From Pseudomonadota bacterium (GTDB lineage: Bacteria > Pseudomonadota > Gammaproteobacteria > Pseudomonadales > UBA5518), in the NCBI GenBank assembly GCA_022705125.1, contig JAKJFB010000005.1, positions 9,551 to 27,614 on the forward strand: DNA of 18,064 nt, in the 5' to 3' direction. How positions within the stretch are numbered: the first letter of the stretch is position 1; the number at the start of each line of letters is the position of its first letter. Shown here in pieces: positions 7,029 through 13,857 of this stretch. The notes below the pieces were generated by a model that saw only the letters and a list, made by a program, of their open reading frames with translations, was not told where the DNA came from and ran no database searches. Made by a program: the position numbers and the translations under genes.

Positions 7029-8249
7029 TCATTGCGTGGCGGTGTTGAAGTCGGCGCGCTTCGGCCCGATGCGCGCGGCGATGGGTGCCAGCGCAGCACG
7101 GTCGAAGCCGTAGAAGTCGATCGCGTTGTCGCCCAGCATCGCGGCGATGTCCGCGTCCGGCAGCCCCGAGAAGGTCGACTGCAGGTGCGCCCTGGTCTTC
7201 GGCCAGGAGCCCTCCGGATGCGGGTAGTCGCTGCCCCACATCAGCTGCTTCAGGCCGATCTCGTGGCGCATCTCGGCGTCGGAGCGTGGCATGCACGACT
7301 GGCCGATCGCGACATTGCGGCGGAAGTACTCGCTCGGCGAGATCGACAGGTGGCCCATGAAGTTGCCGAGCTTCGCCGAGAACTGCACGTCGTGGTAGTT
7401 GTGATCGAGCAGCCGGATGTAGGGCGGCAGCATCCAGCCGCAGCCGGTCTCGGTGAAGCTGGCCTTGAGTTTCGGGTAGCGCTCGAACACGCCGCCCCAG
7501 ATCAGGAAGGTGAGCGGGCGGTAGGTCCACCACAGCACTTCCGAGACGTAGATGCCCATCGCGCCCACGTAGTCCGGGTCGTGCGCCGTCGGCCAGCCGG
7601 GGCCGAAGAACTCCTCGCTGGGCGCGGCGCCCGAGTGGAAGCAGACCACGACGCCCAGCGACTCGCAGGCTTCCCAGAACGGGTCGTAGCGGCGGTGGTG
7701 GTAGTGCGGGAACGGCCCCGTCATGTTCGGGATCATCGCACCGCGCAGGCCGCTCGCGTGAATGCTGCGCACCTCGCGCACGGCCTCCTCCACGTCCCAC
7801 AGCAGCGGTATCGCCGCGACGCCGAAGTGCCGCGCCGGATCCTGCGCGCACAACTCGGCGAGCCAGCGATTGTGGGCGCGCGCGCCGGCCCACTGCAGTT
7901 CGGGCACGATATCCTTGGTCGGCAGGCTCAGGCCCGCGCCGAAGGGCGGCGTGTTCATCTCGGTGATGCCGTCGGGGAAGATGATTTCCCCGGCGATGCC
8001 GTCGCCGTCGAGCATGCGGAGGCGCTCGGCGTGGTCCCAGGCGCCGGTGAGCTGCTGCTCGATGCCCTCGCGCCACTGGTCGTTGATTTCCTGGATCAGG
8101 AAGGCCTTCTCGGCCGCCTTGATCTTCTCCACCTGCAGCGGGTACGCGTGGTCGAAGGTCTCGCGGTACTGCGGATCGAGGTAATCGCGATAGCGCTCGC
8201 CGGGCAGGCCGGCGTGGCAGTCGGACGAAATGACGATGTAGCGGTCCAT
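7029..8249 (-). CDS. Amidohydrolase-2 family metal-dependent hydrolase
   Basis: A 406-residue TIM-barrel protein of the amidohydrolase-2 (ACMSD-related) superfamily. Metal and active-site residues are visible: D10-C-H12 in ISSDCHAG at the start, H205 in CFHSGA, and D341 in MWGSDYPHPEG near the end. Members perform hydrolysis or non-oxidative decarboxylation in ring-catabolic pathways. Proteins of this type often sit beside oxygenases in degradation clusters, as here with the Rieske oxygenase 17 bp downstream. ATG 8249 has AGGAG eight bases upstream. The substrate is unknown. Confidence 0.87.
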   Translation of the reverse strand: MDRYIVISSDCHAGLPGERYRDYLDPQYRETFDHAYPLQVEKIKAAEKAFLIQEINDQWREGIEQQLTGAWDHAERLRMLDGDGIAGEIIFPDGITEMNTPPFGAGLSLPTKDIVPELQWAGARAHNRWLAELCAQDPARHFGVAAIPLLWDVEEAVREVRSIHASGLRGAMIPNMTGPFPHYHHRRYDPFWEACESLGVVVCFHSGAAPSEEFFGPGWPTAHDPDYVGAMGIYVSEVLWWTYRPLTFLIWGGVFERYPKLKASFTETGCGWMLPPYIRLLDHNYHDVQFSAKLGNFMGHLSISPSEYFRRNVAIGQSCMPRSDAEMRHEIGLKQLMWGSDYPHPEGSWPKTRAHLQSTFSGLPDADIAAMLGDNAIDFYGFDRAALAPIAARIGPKRADFNTATQ

Positions 8250-8269
8250 TCACGGTGCTCCTGATGCTG

Positions 8270-8333
8270 TCGGTGGGCATTCATGCCGAGACTTGATCCC
8301 GGCGTGCTGCCGTGGGTCGGCATTCATGCCGAC
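8270..8333. repeat. Two REP-like palindromes (GCATTCATGC family)
   Basis: Two copies of a short palindrome lie in the 99-bp gap between the SDR and amidohydrolase genes. The second, 8316-8333, is GTCGGCAT-TC-ATGCCGAC with perfect 8-bp arms. The first, about 8270-8291, shares the GGCATTCATGCCGA core but has a degraded left arm. Both are followed by similar sequence (ACATGATCTCGGCG versus GACTTGATCCCGGCG). A third relative is at 11608-11625. The size, intergenic position and hairpin form resemble REP sequences of gammaproteobacteria. Confidence 0.65.
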
Positions 8334-8338
8334 ATGAT

Positions 8339-8361
8339 CTCGGCGGGTTCAGCCCACCGAG
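8339..8361. terminator. Hairpin over the SDR stop codon
   Basis: CTCGGCGGG (8339-8347) pairs with CCCACCGAG (8353-8361), with one C-A mismatch, and the loop contains the SDR stop codon. It directly follows the REP-like palindrome. It could terminate or stabilise the leftward transcript. No T-run is present. Confidence 0.35.
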
Positions 8362-9224
8362 GCCGCGACCGGATTCTGCAGCGTGCGGATCGATTCCACG
8401 CGGGCGAGGAACTTGGCCAGCGACTCCTCGGTGCGCGGACAGATCCAGAACGTGTCCGCCAGGATGCCGGCCACCGCGGCTTCGGCGACCTCGTCGGGAT
8501 GCGTGGTCTTCAGCTCCATGCCGTGTTGCTGCATCAGGCGGCGCATGTCCTCCACCGAGCGGATACCGGAGGACTTCGGCGTGCCCGTGTCGAAGCTCTC
8601 GGGTCGCACCCGATCGGAATCGAACAGCCCGGTGTCGACCACGTGGGGCCCGGGGAACAGCGCGTGCACGCTGACCGGGCTCTTCATCGCGACGCTCTGG
8701 TAGTAGAGGTTCTCGGTGATCGCCTGCACCGCTGCCTTGGTGGCGGTATAGATCGGCGCGTCGGGCAGCACCACGAAGGCTCCGTTGCCGGAGCCGGTGA
8801 CCGTGAAGTGCGATTTGCGCTCCTGCGCGACCAGGCGCGGCAGGAAGGCGTTGATGGTGTTCACCACGCCCCATACATTGACCCCGAAGCACCACTGCCA
8901 GTCCTTCATCGAGTAGGTCCACATCGGTCCCGCCTCGCCGGCGCCGATGCCCGCGTTGGCGAACACCATGTCGATGCGGCCGTGCTCGTTCATGGCGTAC
9001 CCGGCCAGCGCCTCGCAGTCGGCGCCGGCGGTGACGTCGCAGCGCCGTGTCAGCAGGCCGATCCCCATCGCGCTCGCGTCGCGCTCGAGCGCATCCATCG
9101 CGTTCCTGTCGACATCGGCCGCGACTACCCGCGCGCCGCGCCGTCCGAGCGCAAAGGCAAGCGAGCGGCCCACCCCGCTCGCTCCACCGGTGATGACCGC
9201 GACCTGGCCTGCGAATTCCTGCAT
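8349..9224 (-). CDS. SDR-family NAD(P)-dependent oxidoreductase
   Basis: A 291-residue classical short-chain dehydrogenase. Rossmann motif TGGASGVG is at 12-19, NAG at 90-92, Ser145 in TVTGSG, and the catalytic Y159-x-x-x-K163 in YTATK. Asp37 at the end of the second strand suggests NAD(H) rather than NADP(H). SDRs in such clusters usually oxidise or reduce a hydroxyl/keto group. The C-terminal ~90 residues, longer than the minimal SDR, may shape the substrate pocket. ATG 9224 has AAGGA upstream. A good promoter candidate precedes it, so it may begin a leftward unit with the amidohydrolase and Rieske genes, although a 99-bp repeat-bearing gap follows it. Confidence 0.9.
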   Translation of the reverse strand: MQEFAGQVAVITGGASGVGRSLAFALGRRGARVVAADVDRNAMDALERDASAMGIGLLTRRCDVTAGADCEALAGYAMNEHGRIDMVFANAGIGAGEAGPMWTYSMKDWQWCFGVNVWGVVNTINAFLPRLVAQERKSHFTVTGSGNGAFVVLPDAPIYTATKAAVQAITENLYYQSVAMKSPVSVHALFPGPHVVDTGLFDSDRVRPESFDTGTPKSSGIRSVEDMRRLMQQHGMELKTTHPDEVAEAAVAGILADTFWICPRTEESLAKFLARVESIRTLQNPVAASVG

Positions 9225-9254
9225 GAGCGCCGTCCTTCTGTTGACAGGCGACCC

Positions 9255-9282
9255 ATTATTGGGATGGTCGCACCGAGGGCAA
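9255..9282 (-). promoter_or_regulatory. Candidate sigma-70 promoter for the SDR gene
   Basis: On the minus strand, TTGCCC (complement of 9277-9282) and AATAAT (complement of 9255-9260) are 16 bp apart, close to TTGACA-N17-TATAAT. A start of transcription near 9248 would leave about 24 bases before the SDR ATG, including its Shine-Dalgarno site. This would separate the SDR transcript from the Ddn-like gene upstream. Confidence 0.4.
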
Positions 9283-9308
9283 GTGAATCATCGGTAAGGC
9301 GGCCGGGT

Positions 9309-9764
9309 TCACACGGGGTCGAGCACCACCACGGGAATCTCGCGCGAGGTTGCGGCCTGGTACTTCTCGTACGGGTGGTAGATCCCGACGAGCTGCTGCC
9401 ACAGCGCGGCGCGTTCCGCGCCGGTGGCGGTGCGCGCGCGGGCCCCGAAGCGATCGGCCTTCACCTGCACTTCGACTTCCGGGTTGGCCTGGAGGTTCAG
9501 GTACCAGGCCGGGTGTTGCGGCGCACCGCCCTTGGAGGCGATCACGACGTAGCTGTTGCCGGTGCGCCCGTAGATCAGCGGCAGCGTCAACGGCTTGCCG
9601 GACTTGCGGCCCGTCGTGGTAAGCACCAGCGTGGGCACCAGGCCGGTGCCGCCGGCCAGCGTGGCGTCCCACAGGTGCCCGTCCTCGCCGTTGCTGGCGA
9701 GGTAGCGCTGCAGGTGATCCTTGATCCAGTCGGGCAGTTGCGCGGAAATGCGTGGGTCGGTCAT
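9309..9764 (-). CDS. Ddn-like nitroreductase/deazaflavin-dependent oxidoreductase
   Basis: A 151-residue single split-beta-barrel protein of the F420H2-dependent quinone reductase (Ddn) family, PF04075 type. Typical stretches are LTTTGRKSGKPLTLPLIY (48-65) and SKGGAPQHPAWYLNLQANP (77-95), followed by VEVQV. Actinobacterial members use coenzyme F420. Proteobacterial members are less understood and may use FMN or other flavins, or act on quinones or unsaturated ketones. ATG 9764 has AGGAG upstream. It lies 84 bp before the SDR in the same direction and is divergent from the MBL-fold gene (114-bp gap). Confidence 0.85.
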   Translation of the reverse strand: MTDPRISAQLPDWIKDHLQRYLASNGEDGHLWDATLAGGTGLVPTLVLTTTGRKSGKPLTLPLIYGRTGNSYVVIASKGGAPQHPAWYLNLQANPEVEVQVKADRFGARARTATGAERAALWQQLVGIYHPYEKYQAATSREIPVVVLDPV

Positions 9765-9878
9765 GGCACGGCTCCTGGGTGACGGGGGCCACTAGACTGC
9801 CACGCGCCGGGTGCCGGCGCGAGCCGATCGTGTTCCGGGTTAACATGGCGCGATCCACAGCAGTACGGAATTGCACCG

Positions 9879-10958
9879 ATGCCTGCGAATGCCAGCGAAA
9901 AGATGCGCGGCCTGGTCTATCCCTGGGGCGCACACGCGGCACCCGAGCCCGGCACGCCGGTGCAGGTCGCCGAGGGCGTGTGGTGGCTGCGCTTCCCGAT
10001 GCCGATGGCGCTCGACCACATCAACCTGTGGCTGCTCGAGGACCGCGACGGCTGGACCATCGTCGATACCTGCCTCGACATCGACACGGCGCGCGCGCTG
10101 TGGGAATCGCTGTTCGGCGGTTTCATGGGCGGCAAGCCGGTGAAGCGCGTGATCTGCACGCACCTGCACCCGGATCACGTCGGGCTCGCCGGCTGGCTGA
10201 CGCGGCGCTTCGACTGCGAGCTGTGGATGTCGCGCGAGGAGTTCCTGATGTGCCACACGCTGGCCGACGACACCGGCCGCCCGGCCCCCGAGGTCGCGAT
10301 CCGCTTCTACCGCGCGGCCGGTTACGACGAGCTGGCGCTCGACAACTACCGCGCCCGCTTCGGTATGTTCGGCTCGCACATCTCGCCGCTGCCTGAAAGT
10401 TTTCGCCGCCTGGTCGATGGCGAGACCATCGAGATCAACGAGCGCTACTGGCAGGTGATCGTGGGCAGCGGCCACTCGCCGGAGCACGCCGCGCTGTATT
10501 GCCCGGCGCTGAAGGTCCTGATCGCCGGCGACCAGGTGCTGCCGCGCATCACCCCGAACGTCAGCGTGTTTCCCACGGAGCCCAAGGGCGATCCGTTGAA
10601 GGAATGGCTGTTCTCGAGCGCGCGCATCCGCGCCAGGCTGCCCGACAACGTACTGGTGCTGCCCGCGCACCAGGCGCCGTTCCTCGGCTTGCACGTGCGC
10701 CTGACGCAGATCATCGAGTCGCACGAGCGCGGGCTCGCGATCCTGTTCGAGGCCCTTGCCGAGCCCAGGCGCGCGGTGGACTGCTCCCGCGTGCTGTTCC
10801 GCCGCGAGCTCAGCAACGACATGCTCTACATGGCCACCGGCGAGACGCTGGCGCATCTGAACTGCCTGATCGGCCGGCGCATGATCCGCCGCGAGCGCGA
10901 CGCCGCGGGCGTCGACTGGTACGTGCAGACGCCCGATGCGCTGGGGCCTGAGTCCTGA
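9879..10958 (+). CDS. MBL-fold metallo-hydrolase
   Basis: A 359-residue metallo-beta-lactamase-fold hydrolase. The zinc motif THLHPDHVG gives H95, H97, D99 and H100; further ligands are H199 in GSGHSPEH, D218 in IAGDQVL and H264 in LPAHQAPF. So the two-metal site looks complete. There is no signal peptide, so it is cytoplasmic. Glyoxalase II-like, thioesterase and lactonase activities all occur in this fold. Next to an SDR, an amidohydrolase and oxygenases, a thioester or lactone substrate is plausible but unproven. The C-terminal ~95 residues after the last ligand form a helical, winged-helix-like tail seen in several larger MBL proteins. ATG 9879 has only a weak GGAA site; M9 is an alternative start. 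Confidence 0.87.
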   Translation: MPANASEKMRGLVYPWGAHAAPEPGTPVQVAEGVWWLRFPMPMALDHINLWLLEDRDGWTIVDTCLDIDTARALWESLFGGFMGGKPVKRVICTHLHPDHVGLAGWLTRRFDCELWMSREEFLMCHTLADDTGRPAPEVAIRFYRAAGYDELALDNYRARFGMFGSHISPLPESFRRLVDGETIEINERYWQVIVGSGHSPEHAALYCPALKVLIAGDQVLPRITPNVSVFPTEPKGDPLKEWLFSSARIRARLPDNVLVLPAHQAPFLGLHVRLTQIIESHERGLAILFEALAEPRRAVDCSRVLFRRELSNDMLYMATGETLAHLNCLIGRRMIRRERDAAGVDWYVQTPDALGPES

Positions 10959-11032
10959 CCCTTCCGCTGGCAACGAATCTCCCGAATAATGGCCCGCCTG
11001 CATTATCCCCCCGAGCACAACAGGAGATTTCC

Positions 11033-11401
11033 ATGATCAGCTATGTCACCGTCGGCACCAATGACCTTCCCCGCGCCAGCGCCTTCTTCGACGCGCTCCT
11101 CGGCGAGATGGGCGCCGCGCGCGTCATGGTGATGGACCGCATGGTCATCTGGGGGGCCAAGCCCGGCGCGCCGATGCTCGCGGTCTGCACACCCTACGAC
11201 GGCAAGCCCGCCAGCGCGGGCAACGGCACCATGGTCGCAATCGATGCCGGCAGCCGCGAGACCGTCGACAAACTGCACGCGAAGGCGCTGGCGCTCGGGG
11301 GCAGTGACGAAGGCGCGCCGGGACCGCGCGGCGACTCGCTGTACGGCGGTTATTTCCGCGACCTCGACGGCAACAAGTTCTTCGCCTGTGTCTTCGGCTG
11401 A
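11033..11401 (+). CDS. VOC-family (glyoxalase/bleomycin-resistance-like) protein
   Basis: A 122-residue vicinal-oxygen-chelate protein. It has the family opening ISYVTVGTNDLPRASAFFDALLGEMG, a central AVDAG-like strand-helix (VAIDAGSRETVDKLHAKALALGG), and the ending GGYFRDLDGNKFFACVFG that carries the usual metal-ligand region. Members include glyoxalase I-like isomerases, dioxygenases and binding proteins; which one this is cannot be read. AGGAGA lies 7 bases before the ATG. It is in the same direction as the MBL gene, 74 bp downstream, and may be transcribed with it or from its own promoter (GAATAAT near 10983). Confidence 0.85.
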   Translation: MISYVTVGTNDLPRASAFFDALLGEMGAARVMVMDRMVIWGAKPGAPMLAVCTPYDGKPASAGNGTMVAIDAGSRETVDKLHAKALALGGSDEGAPGPRGDSLYGGYFRDLDGNKFFACVFG

Positions 11402-11430
11402 AGTGCCGATGCCCACGGTGTAGCGCCGTC

Positions 11431-11607
11431 ATGGGCGAGGTGATCGACTTGCGCAGGCCCGAGCGGCACAGGGGCAAGACCCTGTGCCTGAACGGCCATC
11501 ACAAGTGGAAGACCTGGAAGGAAAAGCAGTTCGACGTCCGTGCCGGCAAGCTGGTCACGGTATACCGTTGCGAGCGCTGTGGCGCGCAGCAGGTCAAGGC
11601 CCTGTAG
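11431..11607 (+). CDS. Small zinc-ribbon-like protein (58 aa)
   Basis: A short reading frame from ATG 11431 to TAG 11605-11607. It encodes KTLCLNGHHKWKTW, then FDVRAGKLVTVYRCERCGAQQ. Cys19 with His23/24 and the pair C47-x-x-C50 suggest a small metal-binding ribbon. The C-terminal half has the alternating pattern of a beta hairpin, and the sequence resembles small conserved proteobacterial proteins with a TLC...HKW...RCERCG pattern, which supports a real gene. Function unknown; nucleic-acid or protein binding is possible. No good Shine-Dalgarno site precedes it. It is 29 bp after the VOC gene and may be translated from that message. Its stop codon abuts the REP-like palindrome. Confidence 0.7.
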   Translation: MGEVIDLRRPERHRGKTLCLNGHHKWKTWKEKQFDVRAGKLVTVYRCERCGAQQVKAL

Positions 11608-11625
11608 GTCCGCATTCATGCGGAC
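11608..11625. repeat. REP-like palindrome, third copy
   Basis: GTCCGCAT-TC-ATGCGGAC has perfect 8-bp arms and starts right after the stop codon of the zinc-ribbon gene. It is a base-compensated relative of 8316-8333: both arms carry C/G swapped at the same step, so the stem is kept while the sequence changes. The following ACATTGTCCCGC resembles ACATGATCTCGGC after the other copy. Confidence 0.65.
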
Positions 11626-11631
11626 ATTGTC

Positions 11632-11661
11632 CCGCTGAAGCCGGACCCACGGGTTCAGCGG
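11632..11661. terminator. Hairpin spanning the hydrolase stop codon
   Basis: CCGCTGAA (11632-11639) and TTCAGCGG (11654-11661) form a perfect 8-bp stem with a 14-base loop. The right arm contains the stop codon of the leftward hydrolase gene. It lies between convergent genes, so it may serve as a terminator for either. No T-run is seen. Confidence 0.4.
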
Positions 11662-12899
11662 CCCTGCCCCGCCCGTACCCACTCCAGGAAACGCTGCACG
11701 CCGTCGATGGCGTGCTCGGTGCGCGGCGAGTGCATGATGTCGAAGGCATGCTCCGCGCCCTGCAGTTCGACGTACGCCACCGGGTTGCGCGACACTTCGC
11801 GCAGGTGGCGAGCGAACAGGCGCGCGTCGGCAACCGGTGCCAGGCTGTCGCGCGAACCGTGCAGCACCATGAACGGCGGGGCGTCGGCGTGGACCTGCGT
11901 GACCGGCGAGGCCAGCTCCCACAGCGCCGGGTTCTGCTCGGGCGTGGCGTGCAGCACGCGTTCGCCGAGAAACTCGAGGAATTTCGCGCTCGACGGGCGT
12001 GCGCCGGAGCGGTTCAGGAAATCGTAGACCCCGTAGAACGGCACGCAGGCCTGCACCGAGGTATCGACGCCCTCGTTACCGGGCTGCAGGTCGGGCCGGT
12101 TTTCCGTCAGCCCCATCAGCGCCGTCAGGTGGCCGCCCGCCGAGCCGCCGGTGACCGCGACGAAGTCCGGGTTCATGCCATACGCGCGTCCGTGGGTGCG
12201 GATCCACGCCAGTGCCGCCTTGCAGTCCTGCAGGTGGGTGGGGAAACCGACGCTGGGGCTCAGGCGGTAGTTCGCCGCCACGCAGATCCAGCCACTGCCC
12301 GCCATGCGGTACATCAGCGGCAGCGCCTGCTCTTCCTTGGCGCCGATCATCCAGGCGCCGCCGTGGATCTGCAGCAGCACCGGGCAGCCCTCGGGCGGAA
12401 TCACCGAGGGACGGTAGATGTCGAGGCGCTGGCGGATGCCGCCCTGCGCGTAGGCGACGTTGCGGATGACCTCGACGCCGGGGCGCTGCATTGCGAAGGG
12501 CCGGCGCCAGTCGGCGAAGCGGACCACGCTGCGCAGTCCGCGGCAGGCGGCTGCCGGGATACGCGCGCGGTAGTCGCGGCCCAGCGCCTGGATCAGCGCG
12601 CTTTCCACCGTGGTACCGCTGTCCAGACCCAGCCAGATGCTGCGCAGCAGGCCGAGCCACGAGATCGCCAGCACCAGCAGCGCGATGACGCCGAGCGTGG
12701 ACGCGAGCGCGCCGCCGGCCACGCATGCCAGCGCCAGCACCGCCTGGAGCGGCAGCCAGAGCCAGGCGAGCTCGGTCGAGAGCAGCGCGAAGGCGAACAC
12801 GAACCACGGCAGCATGCTGTCGGGGAAAGTGCGCGGCACGAAGACGGTGATCATGGCGAACACGTTGAACAGCGCGAGCAGCGCCAGCAGCACATCCAT
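11655..12899 (-). CDS. Membrane-anchored alpha/beta hydrolase (HSL family)
   Basis: A 414-residue esterase/lipase-like protein. Residues 1 to about 92 form a hydrophobic block with some four transmembrane segments; an alpha/beta-hydrolase domain of the hormone-sensitive-lipase type follows. Visible are the oxyanion motif HGGAW (179-183), the nucleophile elbow GGSAGG (Ser253), Asp351 in HGSRDSLAP and His384 in GAEHAFD, a full catalytic triad. HSL members hydrolyse short- to medium-chain esters. The fused membrane block suggests action at the inner membrane, on a lipophilic ester. ATG 12899 is preferred over in-frame ATGs at 12905 and 12959 because GGGAG lies nine bases before it. A TATAGT -10-like box is at 12958-12963. 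Confidence 0.87.
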   Translation of the reverse strand: MDVLLALLALFNVFAMITVFVPRTFPDSMLPWFVFAFALLSTELAWLWLPLQAVLALACVAGGALASTLGVIALLVLAISWLGLLRSIWLGLDSGTTVESALIQALGRDYRARIPAAACRGLRSVVRFADWRRPFAMQRPGVEVIRNVAYAQGGIRQRLDIYRPSVIPPEGCPVLLQIHGGAWMIGAKEEQALPLMYRMAGSGWICVAANYRLSPSVGFPTHLQDCKAALAWIRTHGRAYGMNPDFVAVTGGSAGGHLTALMGLTENRPDLQPGNEGVDTSVQACVPFYGVYDFLNRSGARPSSAKFLEFLGERVLHATPEQNPALWELASPVTQVHADAPPFMVLHGSRDSLAPVADARLFARHLREVSRNPVAYVELQGAEHAFDIMHSPRTEHAIDGVQRFLEWVRAGQGR

Positions 12900-12957
12900 C
12901 GGCATCGGCTCCCGGGATCTGGATTGGGGCGCGCAGTCGCTGCCGCGCACGACTATC

Positions 12958-12963
12958 ACTATA
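12958..12963 (-). promoter_or_regulatory. Possible -10 box for the hydrolase gene
   Basis: TATAGT on the minus strand differs from TATAAT at one base and lies about 60 bp before the hydrolase ATG. The -35 position (near TCACGC) is poor, so this is only a weak promoter call, or one that needs an activator. Confidence 0.25.
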
Positions 12964-13004
12964 GCCCGATAGCAATGGCTGCGTGAGCGGCGGCCGAACG
13001 AGGC

Positions 13005-13541
13005 TCAGTCGTCACGGTTCTCGATGCGACGGCGGTAGCGCTCGCGATCACTCTCGCTCATGCTCTCCCAGCGTCGGCGCAGGTCCTCGCGCTGGTCTGG
13101 CGACATGCTGCGGTAGCGCTCCTCGGCCTGGCGCAGCCGCTGCTGCTGCTCGCCCGGAAGCGCGCGAAAGCTTTGCTGGCGCTGTTCCAGCCGCCGGCGC
13201 TGCTCCGCGCCCGGGTCTTCGCGGCGCGGCGACTGCGCCGGCTGGGCGGACCGGTTGCGCTCCGCGCGCCGGGCTTGCCCGTCATCTGCCGAGCGCCATT
13301 GCGAGCGCTCGCGGGCGTCCTGCCCGTTGCTGCTGTCGCGCCCGCGCTGCTCGTCGTGCGCTCGCTGCTTGCCGCCACCGCGCTCGCGGGCCTGGCCCTT
13401 GTCGTCGTTGCGCGCGAGCCGCATCGGGCCCGCGTCGTGTCCGCGCGCCTGCGCCTGCTCCGGCGCGGCGGTCATCGTGCCCGCGGCGAGCGCCAGGGCG
13501 CAGACGAGCACGATGGCCTTGCGCGCGCACCGCTCAGCCAT
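13005..13541 (-). CDS. DUF3106-domain secreted protein
   Basis: A 178-residue protein with a signal peptide (about 1-30, ending near AQARG), then a long low-complexity stretch rich in Arg, Gln, Asp and Ser. A C-terminal DUF3106-like region (about 118-175) has its repeated pattern: RQQSFRALPGEQQQRLRQAE, then YRSMSPDQREDLRRRWESMS. It is expected in the periplasm, strongly charged and probably helical or partly disordered. ATG 13541 overlaps the stop of the preceding gene by 8 bp (ATGGCTGA), so translation is coupled. It is the last gene of the sigma-factor operon; such proteins commonly accompany this type of sigma factor but their role is unknown. Confidence 0.8.
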   Translation of the reverse strand: MAERCARKAIVLVCALALAAGTMTAAPEQAQARGHDAGPMRLARNDDKGQARERGGGKQRAHDEQRGRDSSNGQDARERSQWRSADDGQARRAERNRSAQPAQSPRREDPGAEQRRRLEQRQQSFRALPGEQQQRLRQAEERYRSMSPDQREDLRRRWESMSESDRERYRRRIENRDD

Positions 13542-13857
13542 GGTTGCCCATTTCCGATTCGGAGAGCCACATGTAGAAATCCAGGTCCTCGTAGAACTGC
13601 GGATCCTCCGCCATCGGTTCGCCGCCGGCACGGGTGGGCGCTCGCAGTTGCTCCTGCGCCGGTATCAGCACGGCGACCGCCACCGCCACCGCCAGCGCCG
13701 CGCCGCCGAGTGCCGGCGCGTGCAGGCGCCACCACGGCGCCGCGGGTGTCGCCAGTGCCGCGCGCCGGGCGGCACCCAGGCGCGTCAGCGTGGTGCCGTC
13801 GAGCGTGTTTTCCTCGGCGCGCAGGGTCGCGCGCGCATCCTCCTCGAAGCTGTTCAT
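13534..13857 (-). CDS. Small single-pass membrane protein, putative anti-sigma/DUF3619-like
   Basis: A 107-residue protein: an acidic/helical N-terminus (MNSFEEDARATLRAEENTLDG...LGAARRAAL), one transmembrane segment at about 50-66 (GGAALAVAVAVAVLIP), then a short tail ending FYEDLDFYMWLSESEMGNHG. The size and layout, with the position directly after a sigma factor, fit a mini anti-sigma factor or the DUF3619-like protein often found between such a sigma gene and a DUF3106 gene. No zinc anti-sigma motif (HxxxCxxC) is present. Its ATG overlaps the sigma gene's stop as ATGA, indicating coupled translation and matched dosage. The function as anti-sigma is inferred from context only. Confidence 0.75.
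   Translation of the reverse strand: MNSFEEDARATLRAEENTLDGTTLTRLGAARRAALATPAAPWWRLHAPALGGAALAVAVAVAVLIPAQEQLRAPTRAGGEPMAEDPQFYEDLDFYMWLSESEMGNHG

Noticed and set aside
5998..8280. A single long leftward frame of about 760 codons through the Rieske gene and the amidohydrolase region
   Set aside because: Only the last 337 codons make sense as protein (Rieske oxygenase, own ATG and GGGAG). The rest is an out-of-frame reading of the amidohydrolase gene, which has its own motifs in another frame.
8270..8333. CRISPR array
   Set aside because: Only two imperfect palindromic copies with no regular spacers; consistent with REP-like elements.
9241..9246. TTGACA on the plus strand as a -35 box
   Set aside because: No -10 at suitable distance and no rightward gene starts nearby; the minus-strand TTGCCC/AATAAT pair is the better promoter.
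11484..12986. A 500-codon plus-strand frame across the hydrolase gene
   Set aside because: Shadow of the leftward HSL hydrolase, which has a full catalytic triad; the plus frame is Gln/Arg/His-rich without motifs.
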